DNA from: Lamellibrachia columna
Taxonomy: Eukaryota; Annelida; Polychaeta; Sabellida; Siboglinidae
DNA length: 64,000 bases
Assembly (NCBI GenBank): GCA_963662155.1
Contig: OY759265.1
Span: forward strand, 57,255,652-57,319,651
Reading direction: 5' to 3'
The notes below the pieces were generated by a model. The model saw only the letters and a program-made list of their open reading frames with translations, was not told the origin of the DNA and made no database searches. The position numbers and the translations under genes are program-made. Position 1 is the stretch's first letter; each line of letters begins with the position of its first letter. Below are positions 33,201-44,119 of the stretch, in pieces.

Positions 33201-36200
33201 TTATGATTATCCACAAACAACTAACTGATTCAATTAATTACAGTGCACAACAAAACCAGTGTTGTTTAATCAAAAGCTACAATATACAATGGTAAAATAT
33301 ATGGTGTATATAATTTAAATATCCCTTTTAGAAAACTACACTACTTACTTATAAAATCTATACAAAGCTGTTTCGATATATAAAACTCCAAACTGATGAG
33401 ATAAACATTTGAGAGACTTTAAAGAAGACCCACTAATAATGTCAAAACTAACAATTCATAAATCTAAATGAAATCACATATTTTCATGCAGGTTTCATAA
33501 CATTACTGTAGGTAGCAGCAATGGCTTATAAAAAATGATAAGGGCATTTTATTTATTTAACATATAATTTCATAAAGTATTCTAACATATTTTAATTAGC
33601 ATATTTATCTTAACATTGTCAGTGCTTCTGAACATGTTTTTACCAAGATATACATTAAAAATATGTAATTAATTTAAATTTATTATTAATTCTAATGGGT
33701 GAGTAAACCAATGTCAGAGAAGACAGACTCACTTCATCACTTTCTATCAGTCCTTGTTGACTGCACATTGCATCAGGACAGGTGATGGCGAGGACGTTAC
33801 CTTGTGATATCGTCACCCTCAGATACTCCTTGACACACTGCAACAGAGGGAAGAAGGTCAGGGCTACTTCCCCTCAAATCTCTGTCCATCCTTACAGATA
33901 CTCTTAAATCAGGTTAGCCACATCAAAATTTGCATGGAATGTATAATTTTTTGGAATGTCATCAGACACAATAATAAACAACTACAGTTTGTGCTTCAAA
34001 TAAGTATGAAGTTGCAATGAACAATAGCAGTTGTGTCTGTTGCTGCACTGCATGCAACTAGGTAGTACTGAAGTATCATCAGCAGTTGTGCATGCAACTA
34101 GGTAGTACTGAAGTATCATCAGCAGTTGTGTCTGTTGCTGCACTGCATGCAACTAGGTAGTACTGAAGTATCATCAGCAGTTGTGCATGCAACTAGGTAG
34201 TACTGAAGTATCATCAGCAGTTGTGCATGCAACTAGGTAGTACTGAAGTATCATCAGCATTTGTGCATGTAACTAGGTAGTACTGAAGTATCATCAGCAT
34301 TTGTGCATGCAACTAGGTAGTACTGAAGTATCATCAGCAGTTGTGCATGCAACTAGGTAGTACTGAAGTATCATCAGCATTTGTGTATGTAGGTGCACTG
34401 CATGCAACTAGGTAGTACTGAAGTATCATCAGCATTTGTGTATGTAGGTGCACTGCATGCAACTAGGTAGTACTGAAGTATCATCAGCAGTTGTGTCTGT
34501 TGCTGCACTGCATGCAACTAGGTAGTACTGAAGTATCATCAGCAGTTGTGCATGCAACTAGGTAGTACTGAAGTATCATCAGCAGTTGTGCATACAACTA
34601 GGTAGTACTGAAGTATCATCAGCAGTTGTGCACGCAACTAGGTTGTACTGAAGTATCATCAGCAGTTGTGCATGCAACTAGGTAGTACTGAAGTATTATC
34701 AGCATTTGTGCATGCAACTAGGTAGTACTGAAGTATCATCAGCATTTGTGCATGCAACTAGGTAGTACTGAAGTATCATCAGCAGTTGTGCATGCAACTA
34801 GGTAGTACTGAAGTATCATCAGCATTTGTGTATGTAGGTGCACTGCATGCAACTAGGTAGTACTGAAGTATCATCAGCATTTGTGCATGCAACTAGGTAG
34901 TATTGAAGTATCATCAGCATTTGTGCATGCAACTAGGTAGTACTGAAGTATCATCAGCATTTGTGCATGCAACTAGGTAGTACTGAAGTATCATCAGCAT
35001 TTGTGCATGCAACTAGGTAGTACTGAAGTATCATCAGCATTTGTGCATGCAACTAGGTAGTAGTGAAGTATCATCAGCATTTGTGCATGCAACTAGGTAG
35101 TACTGAAGTATCATCAGCATTTGTGCATGCAACTAGGTAGTACTGAAGTATCATCAGCATTTGTGTATGTAGGTGCACTGCATGCAACTAGTGGTGTACT
35201 GAAGTATCATCAGCATTTGTTGTATGTAGGTGCACTGCATGCAACTAGGTAGTACTGAAGTATCATCAGCATTTGTGTATGTAGATGCACTGCATGCAAC
35301 TAGGTAGTACTGAAGTATCATCAGCATTTGTTGTATGTAGGTGCACTGCATGCAACTAGGTAGTACTGAAGTATCATCAGCATTTGTGTATGTAGGTGCA
35401 CTGCATGCAACTAGGTAGTACTGAAGTATCATCAGCATTTGTTGTATGTAGGTGCACTGCATGCAACTAGGTAGTACTGAAGTATCATCAGCATTTGTGT
35501 ATGTAGGTGCACTGCATGCAACTAGGTAGTACTGAAGTATCATCAGCAGTTGTGTCTGTTGCTGCACTGCATGCAACTAGGTAGTACTGAAGTATCATCA
35601 GCAGTTGTGCATGCAACTAGGTAGTACTGAAGTATCATCAGCAGTTGTGCATGCAACTAGGTAGTACTGAAGTATCATCAGCAGTTGTGTCTGTTGCTGC
35701 ACTGCATGCAACTAGGTAGTACTGAAGTATCATCAGCAGTTGTGCATGCAACTAGGTAGTACTGAAGTATCATCAGCAGTTGTGCATGCAACTAGGTAGT
35801 ACTGAAGTATCATCAGCAGTTGTGCACGCAACTAGGTTGTACTGAAGTATCATCAGCAGTTGTGCATGCAACTAGGTAGTACTGAAGTATCATCAGCATT
35901 TGTGCATGCAACTAGGTAGTACTGAAGTATCATCAGCATTTGTGCATGCAACTAGGTAGTACTGAAGTATCATCAGCAGTTGTGCATGCAACTAGGTAGT
36001 ACTGAAGTATCATCAGCATTTGTGTATGTAGGTGCACTGCATGCAACTAGGTAGTACTGAAGTATCATCAGCATTTGTGTATGTAGGTGCACTGCATGCA
36101 ACTAGGTAGTACTGAAGTATCATCAGCAGTTGTGTCTGTTGCTGCACTGCATGCAACTAGGTAGTACTGAAGTATCATCAACATTTGTGCATGCAACTAG

Positions 36201-39078
36201 GTAGTACTGAAGTATCATCAGCATTTGTGCATGCAACTAGGTAGTACTGGAAGTATCATCAGCATTTGTGCATGCAACTAGGTAGTACTGAAGTATCATC
36301 AGCATTTGTGCATGCAACTAGGTAGTACTGAAGTATCATCAGCATTTGTGCATGCAACTAGGTAGTACTGAAGTATCATCAGCATTTGTGTATGCAACTA
36401 GGTAGTACTGAAGTATCATCAGCATTTGTGCATGCAACTAGGTACTACTGAAGTATCATCAGCATTTATGTATGTAGGTGCACTGCATGCAACTAGGTAG
36501 TACTGAAGTATCATCAGCATTTGTGCATGCAACTAGGTAGTGCTGAAGTATCATCAGCATTTGTGCATGCAACTAGGTAGTACTGAAGTATCATCAGCAT
36601 TTGTGCATGCAACTAGGTAGTACTGAAGTATCATCAGCATTTGTGCATGCAACTAGGTAGTACTGAAGTATCATCAGCATTTGTGCATGCAACTAGGTAG
36701 TAGTGAAGTATCATCAGCATTTGTGCATGCAACTAGGTAGTACTGAAGTATCATCAGCATTTGTGCATGCAACTAGGTAGTACTGAAGTATCATCAGCAT
36801 TTGTGTATGTAGGTGCACTGCATGCAACTAGGTAGTACTGAAGTATCATCAGCATTTGTTGTATGTAGGTGCACTGCATGCAACTAGGTAGTACTGAAGT
36901 ATCATCAGCATTTGTGTATGTAGATGCACTGCATGCAACTAGGTAGTACTGAAGTATCATCAGCATTTGTGTATGTAGGTGCACTGCATGCAACTAGGTA
37001 GTACTGAAGTATCATCAGCATTTGTTGTATGTAGGTGCACTGCATGCAACTAGGTAGTACTGAAGTATCATCAGCATTTGTGTATGTAGGTGCACTGCAT
37101 GCAACTAGGTAGTACTGAAGTATCATCAGCAGTTGTGTCTGTTGCTGCACTGCATGCAACTAGGTAGTACTGAAGTATCATCAGCAGTTGTGCATGCAAC
37201 TAGGTAGTACTGAAGTATCATCAGCAGTTGTGCACGCAACTAGGTTGTACTGAAGTATCATCAGCATTTGTGCATGCAACTAGGTAGTACTGAAGTATCA
37301 TCAGCATTTGTGCATGCAACTAGGTAGTACTGAAGTATCATCAGCATTTGTGCATGCAACTAGGTAGTACTGAAGTATCATCAGCAGTTGTGTATGCAAC
37401 TAGGTAGTACTGAAGTATCATCAGCAGTTGTGCATGCAACTAGGTAGTACTGAAGTATCATCAGCATTTGTGTATGTAGGTGCACTGCATGCAACTAGGT
37501 AGTACTGAAGTATCATCAGCATTTGTGTATGTAGGTGCACTGCATGCAACTAGGTAGTACTGAAGTATCATCAGCAGTTGTGTCTGTTGCTGCACTGCAT
37601 GCAACTAGGTAGTACTGAAGTATCATCAGCATTTGTGCATGCAACTAGGTAGTACTGAAGTATCATCAGCATTTGTGCATGCAACTAGGTAGTACTGAAG
37701 TATCATCAGCATTTGTGCATGCAACTAGGTAGTACTGAAGTATCATCAGCATTTGTGTATGCAACTAGGTAGTACTGAAGTATTATCAGCATTTGTGCAT
37801 GCAACTAGGTAGTACTGAAGTATCATCAGCATTTGTGCATGCAACTAGGTAGTACTGAAGTATCATCAGCATTTATGTATGTAGGTGCACTGCATGCAAC
37901 TAGGTAGTACTGAAGTATCATCAGCATTTGTGCATGCAACTAGGTAGTACTGAAGTATCATCAGCATTTGTGCATGCAACTAGGTAGTACTGAAGTATCA
38001 TCAGCATTTGTGCATGCAACTAGGTAGTACTGAAGTATCATCAGCATTTGTGCATGCAACTAGGCAGTACTGAAGTATCATCAGCATTTGTGCATGCAAC
38101 TAGGTAGTAGTGAAGTATCATCAGCATTTGTGCATGCAACTAGGTAGTACTGAAGTATCATCAGCATTTGTGCATGCAACTAGGTAGTACTGAAGTATCA
38201 TCAGCATTTGTGTATGTAGGTGCACTGCATGCAACTAGGTAGTACTGAAGTATCATCAGCATTTGTTGTATGTAGGTGCACTGCATGCAACTAGGTAGTA
38301 CTGAAGTATCATCAGCATTTGTGTATGTAGATGCACTGCATGCAACTAGGTAGTACTGAAGTATCATCATCATTTGTTGTATGTAGGTGCACTGCATGCA
38401 ACTAGGTAGTACTGAAGTATCATCAGCATTTGTGTATGTAGGTGCACTGCATGCAACTAGGTAGTACTGAAGTATCATCAGCATTTGTTGTATGTAGGTG
38501 CACTGCATGCAACTAGGTAGTACTGAAGTATCATCAGCATTTGTGCATGTAGGTGCACTGCATGCAACTAGGTAGTACTGAAGTATCATCAGCATTTGTG
38601 TATGTAGGTGCACTGCATGCAACTAGGTAGTACTGAAGTATCATCAGCATTTGTGCATGCAACTAGGTAGTACTGAAGTATCATCAGCAGGGTATTGTAC
38701 TAGCTGAATGACGTACCATGCAACAGAACAGGCATTGACAGCCTTTCAGTTTGTACATCTAACTGTGAGGGTATTGTACTAGCTGAATGACCTACCATGC
38801 AACAGAACATACATTGACAGCCTTTCAGTTTGTACATCTAACTGTGAGGGTATTGTACAAGCTGAATGACCTACCGTGTGACAGAACAGACATTGACAGC
38901 TTTCAGTTTGTACATCTAACTGTGAGGGTATTGTACTAGCTGAATGACCTACCGTGCGACAGAACAGACATTGACAGCCTTTCAGTTTGTACATCTCACT
39001 GTGAGGATATTCTGCCAGACACAATCGACAGGTGATGAGGGGGTCAATGGCCAGACTGGCATTGCTCTTGCTGGCCAT
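21157..39078 (-). CDS. RNF144A: RBR-type E3 ubiquitin ligase, RNF144 family
   Basis: Complete gene. Coding exons in transcript order: 38953-39078, 33733-33837, 33078-33138, 29611-29726, 28036-28130, 26263-26407, 24813-24902 and 21157-21288 (870 nt, 289 aa; human RNF144A is about 292). All phases agree. RING1 starts at C17/C20 ([11 protein letters not shown]) and continues through CQCLFC and CVKEYL. The IBR includes [14 protein letters not shown] and [17 protein letters not shown]2 is [20 protein letters not shown], with the likely catalytic cysteine at C195. One C-terminal transmembrane helix lies at about 249-272, followed by a [16 protein letters not shown] tail, so the ligase should sit on a membrane facing the cytosol. 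An acceptor near 39127 suggests an upstream 5'UTR exon that I could not locate. The introns carry four large minisatellites, a tRNA gene and transposons. Both coding exon 1 and the last exon have been tandemly amplified. RNF144A versus RNF144B cannot be decided for an invertebrate. Confidence 0.95.
21325..21390. repeat. 10-bp minisatellite
   Basis: About 7 copies of AGTACTTGCA / GGTACTTGCA lie about 40 bp upstream (in gene orientation) of the acceptor of the last RNF144 exon. Confidence 0.9.
22137..22340 (+). mobile_element. tRNA-derived SINE, best copy
   Basis: The head has Pol III box A TGGTCTAATGG (22147-22157) and box B GGTTCGATTCC (22191-22201), but its acceptor and anticodon stems do not pair, so it is not a tRNA gene. 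The body follows: AAGCTTGGGCAATTTCG, CCCACTTTGCCCGTGTCTTT, AAAAGCCGTTGGTCC and GGGCTGTTTGGAGTATAA. Related pieces lie at 6690, 9086, 39296 and 39748. It sits in the last RNF144 intron. Confidence 0.8.
22735..23067. repeat. fold-back element with arms of about 130 bp
   Basis: The left arm (about 22735-22873) and right arm (about 22928-23067) are inverse complements at roughly 80% identity around a spacer of about 55 bp. Matching blocks include GAACCATGAAAA, CAAACTTCTCATATAT and CTCTTACTTCCAT. There is no coding. Probably an old MITE or inverted duplication inside an RNF144 intron. Confidence 0.75.
23068..24812. other. RNF144 intron, no element recognised
   Basis: Unique AT-rich intron between the fold-back element and exon 24813-24902. 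A 97-codon plus-strand frame at 23875-24168 has no recognisable domain and sits inside the intron; I do not call it a gene. Confidence 0.4.
25112..25722. repeat. 29-bp minisatellite, about 21 copies
   Basis: The unit TGACTTGTGGGTGGTCCTTC plus ATATCATGA is almost invariant; variants are ATACCATGA and GGTGTTCC. It lies about 210 bp upstream, in gene orientation, of the RNF144 exon 24813-24902. Confidence 0.96.
25745..26100. repeat. 39-bp minisatellite, about 9 diverged copies
   Basis: The unit is AGAGCTCAGATTTAGGCACT plus ACAGAAGTTTTAATATTAT. It joins directly to the 29-bp array through ATCATGCTTAATGA. The period is a multiple of three, so it reads open on both strands. Confidence 0.93.
26437..26490. 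repeat. 19-bp repeat, 3 copies
   Basis: GATGATATGGTAATGACAT is repeated just upstream, in gene orientation, of the RNF144 exon 26263-26407 acceptor. Confidence 0.85.
27075..27960. repeat. 42-bp minisatellite, about 21 copies
   Basis: The unit is GGCGCTTGTTACGGCTCCCT plus TACTTGTGTGGAGGGTGCCACT, with TTAAGG for TTACGG in many copies. The array ends about 75 bp beyond the donor of the RNF144 exon 28036-28130. The 42-bp period opens repetitive frames in several phases, with no sign of a real protein. Confidence 0.96.
28345..29270. repeat. 54-bp minisatellite, about 17 copies, RNF144 intron 4
   Basis: The unit is AGGTGCACTGCATGTAACTA plus GTAATACTGAAGTATCATCAACATTTGTGTATGT. Later copies degrade (ACAATGTAATACTG). 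It is clearly related to the array at 34030-38690 in a different intron of the same gene, including the sequence just before the first unit. Confidence 0.96.
30532..31624. mobile_element. hAT-type non-autonomous transposon with perfect 8-bp TSD
   Basis: It begins CAGGGTTGAAAAAATCATGA and ends AATCAAACAACCCTG. Both flanks carry GTTACATG exactly (30524-30531 and 31625-31632), an 8-bp duplication typical of hAT. The ends are AT-rich blocks of GATTTAAATCA repeats. A 121-codon frame at 31165-31530 has no recognisable transposase domain. It lies in an RNF144 intron (between 29726 and 33078). Confidence 0.92.
32285..32430. repeat. about 57-bp palindromic tandem repeat, 3 copies
   Basis: Each unit contains CCACCCCTCTAGAGGGGAG, itself nearly palindromic around TCTAGA, followed by GATCCTGGCACTA. 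It lies in an RNF144 intron, 450 bp from the tRNA gene. Confidence 0.85.
32886..32958 (+). tRNA. tRNA-Thr (anticodon TGT)
   Basis: A 73-nt cloverleaf with acceptor stem GCCTCCA paired to TGGGGGC (one G-T pair), D-arm AGCTCAGTGGCTAGAGC, anticodon loop CTTGTAA with TGT, and T-arm loop TTCAATC. Box A (TAGCTCAGTGG) and box B (GAGTTCAATCC) match RNA polymerase III promoters. It is antisense inside the RNF144 intron between exons 33078-33138 and 29611-29726. The stems pair well, so it looks like a functional gene rather than a SINE head. No CCA is encoded, as expected for a nuclear gene. Confidence 0.93.
34030..38690. repeat. 4.7-kb minisatellite of 40-bp and 55-bp units with higher-order periods
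   Basis: Two interspersed unit types: a 40-bp unit (CATGCAACTAGGTAGTACTG plus AAGTATCATCAGCATTTGTG) and a 55-bp form that adds either TATGTAGGTGCACTG or TCTGTTGCTGCACTG. Rare variants recur in the same order: GTAGATGCAC at about 35281, 36920 and 38327, and TAGTAGTGAAG at about 35058, 36698 and 38104. This shows larger segments of about 1.64 and 1.41 kb duplicated as blocks. It fills RNF144 intron 1. Confidence 0.96.
38692..39005 (-). repeat. four 78/79-bp repeats of RNF144 exon 1 end plus splice donor
   Basis: Copies start at 38692, 38771, 38850 and 38928. The 38928 copy overlaps the authentic exon end at 38953. On the minus strand each unit carries codons for CQCLFCRT followed by the donor GTAGGTCATT. 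The copy next to the real donor is 78 bp, so splicing at the second donor would add 26 residues in frame; the other copies are 79 bp and shift the frame. Confidence 0.95.
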
Positions 39079-39295
39079 CTTCACTGAGCAGTATAGACTG
39101 ACCTAGGCACTGGTCATGTCACAACACCTGCAACAAAGGTCAGTTCTTATATAGCGTGATATCCAGCCAAGTCTGTTCAAAGCACTTTACTATTCATTGC
39201 AGTGCCAACTCAACTTCTTTGGGAAGCATTCAGGCATGCTGCAATCACTGCTCAAAGACTCATTTATTCCATTGTCCACAGCCAGGTAGGGACTC

Positions 39296-39440
39296 ATTTA
39301 TACAGCTGAGTGAATTGAGGCAATGTGGGGTGAACGAAATTGTCCAAGCTTCAAAGCGGCAGCAAGAGAATTCTAACCCTAGTCATTTCAATTGAGGGTC
39401 TGACGTTGTAACCCCTGTGCTATTGTGCCCCCCAAAACAG
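39296..39440 (-). mobile_element. tRNA-derived SINE copy upstream of RNF144
   Basis: GGCAATGTGGGGTGAACGAA and TTGTCCAAGCTTCAAAGCGG are the inverse of the 22137 SINE body, followed by a decayed inverse tRNA head ending in GTGCTATTGTGCCCCC. A tail piece of the family (GCTAACATAGGAGTGG with TTTACTCCAAACAGCC) lies inverted at 39748-39792. Confidence 0.65.
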
Positions 39441-39792
39441 TTACTGACTGATGTAGATATCTATTACAACGCTACCAATGCAATACAGCACAGAACATTA
39501 CCTGACTCAAACACAGAGCTCTGACGTATGTGATTCAAGAAATATTTAGACCTGGAATAAGTTAAATATTGCGACACAACTAAATTACTACAGCACACTA
39601 TAATCATAAAATCTCACCAAACTTTCAAAGAGGTACAAACCTTGAATTTATAGTTTGGTACACACTAAATTATATGTGGTTTCTTAAAATACATGACCTA
39701 GAATTTGTTCACTTATGGATGACACATCTTTAGTCTTCAGTGTGTTTACTCCAAACAGCCCCTTCTGGGGCTAACATAGGAGTGGGCTAACA

Positions 39793-40898
39793 ACACACAA
39801 TAACATGCCCCATTTCTTACTCAGTGACACTACTAGCAGATCTGATCAAAATAAACACAGTCCTGGCGCAGTACCAGGCAAACACGTGTCACAACATGTT
39901 GCTTGCAATCAGAAATGTGACACCTGTGACACAAATTAAATAATATACTATGAGTGCACTCACTGCAGTAGTTAGCAGACAAACTGTTGCAGAACCAGCA
40001 CAACAAGAAACACTATAGCAGCTTAGGTTCAACATTTGTTTTCCAATATGCAATGTATAACTGTAACATGTAACAAATGTAGAACTGTAACATGTAACAA
40101 ATCCCCACTTGAGTGCTGTTGGTGACACATCTAAAGAGTGACCCCTGGACAGTGAATCATGGTCTAATACCCAGTGTCATCTTACTGTGATAAGAAGCAT
40201 ACTTTGACCAGTGCATTACAGGTAAGTAGATCACACAGGCTCTACCTCCCCAGTGACAAATATCAGCAGTACATACACCTGTGCATACTGCTACAGGCAG
40301 GCACGTAAACAGAACCACGTAAACAGAACCACGACTGCACCGGTCACGACAGTAAACTCAACTACAGACGAGCGTCTTTAGTAAATAATAAATTAACATT
40401 TCTTACACCGAGTGCCACAGCACAATAGGCGCCAGCCAGCATCACAAGACTTCACTTTTGGAAGGCTTTGCTTATGCACTTGTACTTGTGACATTACTAC
40501 ACTGACTGAAGGAAAGAGCGATATAAAATGGAGAGTTGGGGGTGTAAAACGAGGGAAGGTACAATGGGAAGAGAGTCTATCAGCCCTGGAGAGAGGGTTG
40601 ATCGTATCCGACGAGAGAGATGTCAAATAGAAGGCACAGAGAGATGATGTAGAGGGAGAGAGAGAGATACATATTAATTAAGATCAAACCATGAACATAC
40701 GAGTACAATAATAATATGTGACAATTGTGAATAAAATGCACTAAGACCTGTAAGATCTAAGGCGAGGGAGAGAGATTGAGAGAGTGCAAAAACAACCAAA
40801 CACATTGATATATGTAAGAAATATAACTGGAATATTAATAAACATATACACTGCTGTACACAGAGTCTGAGAGCAAGATAATTATCTCATTCATAGCA
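39793..40898. other. region upstream of RNF144, possible promoter, nothing decisive
   Basis: Unique sequence between SINE debris and the next minisatellite. A 5'UTR exon and promoter of RNF144 are expected here or further right because an acceptor precedes the start codon. I could not identify either. A purine-rich GAGAGA stretch lies near 40640-40670. Confidence 0.35.
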
Positions 40899-41320
40899 AT
40901 GCTTTTGGAGTGATAGATACTACTAGTGCCTGGGCACAGTAACAATGGAAGCTTTTGGAGTGATAGATACTACTAGTGCCTGGGCACAGTAACAATGGAA
41001 GCTTTTGGAGTGATAGATACTACTAGTGCCTGGGCACAGTAACAATGGAAGCTTTTGGAGTGATAGATACTACTAGTGCCTGGGCACAGTAACAATGGAA
41101 GCTTTTGGAGTGATAGATACTACTAGTGCCTGGGCACAGTAACAATGGAAGCTTTTGGAGTGATAGATACTACTAGTGCCTGGGCACAGTAACAATGGAA
41201 GCTTTTGTTGTGATAGATACTACTAGTGCCTGGGCACAGTAACAATGGAAGCTTTTGTTGTGATAGATACTACTAGTGCCTGGGCACAGTAACAATGGAA
41301 GCTTTTGTTGTGCAATGTTG
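40899..41320. repeat. 50-bp minisatellite, 8-9 near-identical copies
   Basis: The unit is GAAGCTTTTGGAGTGATAGA plus TACTACTAGTGCCTGGGCACAGTAACAATG. The last copies carry TTTTGTTGTG instead of TTTTGGAGTG. It contains GTGCCTGGGCAC, a small palindrome. Confidence 0.96.
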
Positions 41321-41332
41321 TAAAACCAGAGG

Positions 41333-42450
41333 CAAACGACATGTAGAATAGCTGGAGAAAGACATCAAACACATGTAGAATAGCTGAAGACATCAAACGA
41401 CATTTAGAATAGCTGGAGAAAGACATCAAATGTCATGTAGAATAGCTGGAGAAAGACATCAAACGACATGTAGAATAGCTGAAAACATCAAACGACATGT
41501 AGAATAGCTGGAGAAAGACATCAAATGACATGTAGAATAGCTGGAGAAAGACATCAAACGATATGTAGAATAGCTGGAGAAAGACATCAAACGACATGTA
41601 GAATAACTGAAGAAAGACATCAAACGATATGTAGAATAGCTGGAGAAAGACATCAAACGATATGTAGAATAGCTGGAGAAAGACATCAAATGACATGTAG
41701 AATAGCTGAAGAAAGACATCAAACGACATGTAGAATAGCTGAAGAAAGACATCAAACGACATGCAGAATAGCTGGAGAAAGATATCAAACGGCATGTAGA
41801 ACAGCTGGAGAAAGATATCAAACGGCATGTAGAACAGCTGGAGAAAGATATCAAATGGCATGTAGAACAGCTGGAGAAAGATATCAAACGGCATGTAGAA
41901 CAACTGAAGAAAGATATCAAACGGCATGTAGAATAGCTGGAGAAAGATATCAAACGGCATGTAGAACAGCTGGAGAAAGATATCAAATGGCATGTAGAAC
42001 AGCTGGAGAAAGACATCAAACGACATGTAGAACAACTGAAGAAAGATATCAAACGGCATGTAGAACAGCTGGAGAAAGATATCAAACGGCATGTAGAACA
42101 ACTGAAGAAAGATATCAAACGGCATGTAGAACAACTGAATAAAGATATCAAACGGCATGTAGAATAGCTGGAGAAAGATATCAAACGGCATGTAGAACAG
42201 CTGGAGAAAGATATCAAACGGCATGTAGAACAGCTGGAGAAAGATATCAAACGGCATGTAGAACAACTGAAGAAAGATATCAAACGGCATGTAGAACAAC
42301 TGAAGAAAGACATCAACCAACATGTAGAATAGCTGGAGAAAGACATCAAATGACATGTAGAATAGCTGGAGAAAGATATCAAACGGCATGCAGAATAGCT
42401 GGAGAAAGACATCAAATGACATGTAGAACAGCTGGAGAAAGACATCAATT
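41333..42450. repeat. 33-bp minisatellite, about 34 copies
   Basis: The unit is AGCTGGAGAAAGACATCAAA plus CGACATGTAGAAT. Because 33 is a multiple of three and few indels occur, frames of 200-370 codons stay open on both strands. The products are pure 11-residue repeats with no domain, no start context and no flanking gene structure. Confidence 0.96.
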
Positions 42451-44115
42451 TCACAAAAATATTTGGGCAGGTGTCTTCAAGCTGTTTGTTTACATAGGAC
42501 CTCTGTTGCTTAGTTAACGTTTTGGCTGTTTGCAGTTGTGACGGCATTTTCTTCCCCAGCATATTATTCTAGTAACATACTGATTACCAAACCATGACGT
42601 TTAGATGTAAATTCTGTGTTGATGCAATGTAAACCCAATTAAATTGTTATTCTACCCATTCAGACTTCCTGCCAAATTGTTCATTCTTCCTCTGGTTAAG
42701 TGCACAATGTAAACAACACAGGTAAGGTTAGATAAACTTTCAGTAATTCACTGATAATGTAGGTAGAGCTGCAGTCCCAACTCGATCCATACTGATGTAT
42801 ATTGACAGGCCAATTTCAACCAAGGCGTCTTTGATACCCACAGTTGCCTTGGGACAGATTTACATTTTTCTCGTCGAGCACTGCACACAACGCCTTGGAA
42901 ACCTCTGCACATGCTCTCAGTACAACAGCAGGCATAGGGTAAATATATTATATATGGTCAATGCCCATGAAACGTTCACATTTGTGGTTCAGAGGGGGGT
43001 AAAAATAAACATATTCATATAACTTCATACTTTTTGTCATATGAAGAGACAATATTGAGCTAATTAGGAAATAAGATTTGGCAGACTAAAATTGAGAATT
43101 TGATAGCTAGGTGAAGTTGTGAGTAGTTGTAAATACTTAAGATTTGAAACCGTACGTCTGCACACAGTTCCTTGTAGTCTGAAAGGTCATTACACTTACT
43201 TAGTGTATAATTACTTATGATATTTCACGTTCTATACATGTACAATAATGTATTTGTGCTTGGGACTCAGTAAGACGTATTTGTCAAACTTTTTCTCCAT
43301 TTGGGCTAACGTTGAAGTCATTTGCACTCTCTGAATGTAATGTTTTTTAAACATGACGCTATATTATGAGATGCCATTACAAGGGAAAGATATGCATCGA
43401 GAAGTACATAACTGGGGCTTTTCAACTTTTTCAATTTATATTGGAGTTACAGCTATTGGTTCATAGATAGTTGAGAACTGCAGACGTATGGTTTCACATA
43501 GTATAATTTCCAGCAGAATAGCGTATATTACTTCGGAAACCCCTGATCAAGTTTCATCTAGCTTTAGCGTCTATTTTTGTATACGTACCTGAATACACAA
43601 AATAATTGTTATGCATGTTCTTTATGTGATTATATATTATTATTTTCACTAGGGTGCCAGCCTACGGAAACCTAATGAATAAACTACCCTCTGGTACATT
43701 GAGTTGGTGAATTGTCGAAGTCATGATGTGATTCGAAATGTATTCATGTGTCAAAAATCATTCCGTAATAGTCAAATGTGTGTTTGCGTAGTTGTGATGC
43801 AATGTGTTTGATTACATTGTGTCATACGAAAGAAATACACCTCAGAACTAACAGAACTTTGCTTGATTACATAGTGAAAAAGGGGTCTCAAAATCCTGTT
43901 TTTGTGGAAAAGGGGCACAAAAATTAACTGTGAATTCTTGTATTGCTGTTCGGTTCAAACTTAGAGCAGCGTACAGCCACCGGGAGTTTTTCTTCCATCA
44001 ACAGTAAAAACATTTAATTTTTGGTTTAATATGTGCAGTTGATAAATTATGGCATCGGTGGCAATAAAAAGGGCATATTTTCAATGTTATTTTTATTTTA
44101 TATCCAGAAAAGTCA
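42451..44115. other. intergenic, no gene recognised
   Basis: AT-rich unique sequence. A short inverted match (TGAAACCGTACGTCTGCA near 43147 and TGCAGACGTATGGTTTCA near 43478) suggests an old fold-back element of about 350 bp. Nothing else supportable. Confidence 0.4.
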
Positions 44116-44119
44116 TGTC

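Noticed and set aside
41433..42562. Open frames of 200-370 codons on both strands
   Set aside because: The 33-bp tandem unit lacks stops and is a multiple of three. There is no domain, no signal peptide followed by unique sequence, and both strands are open.
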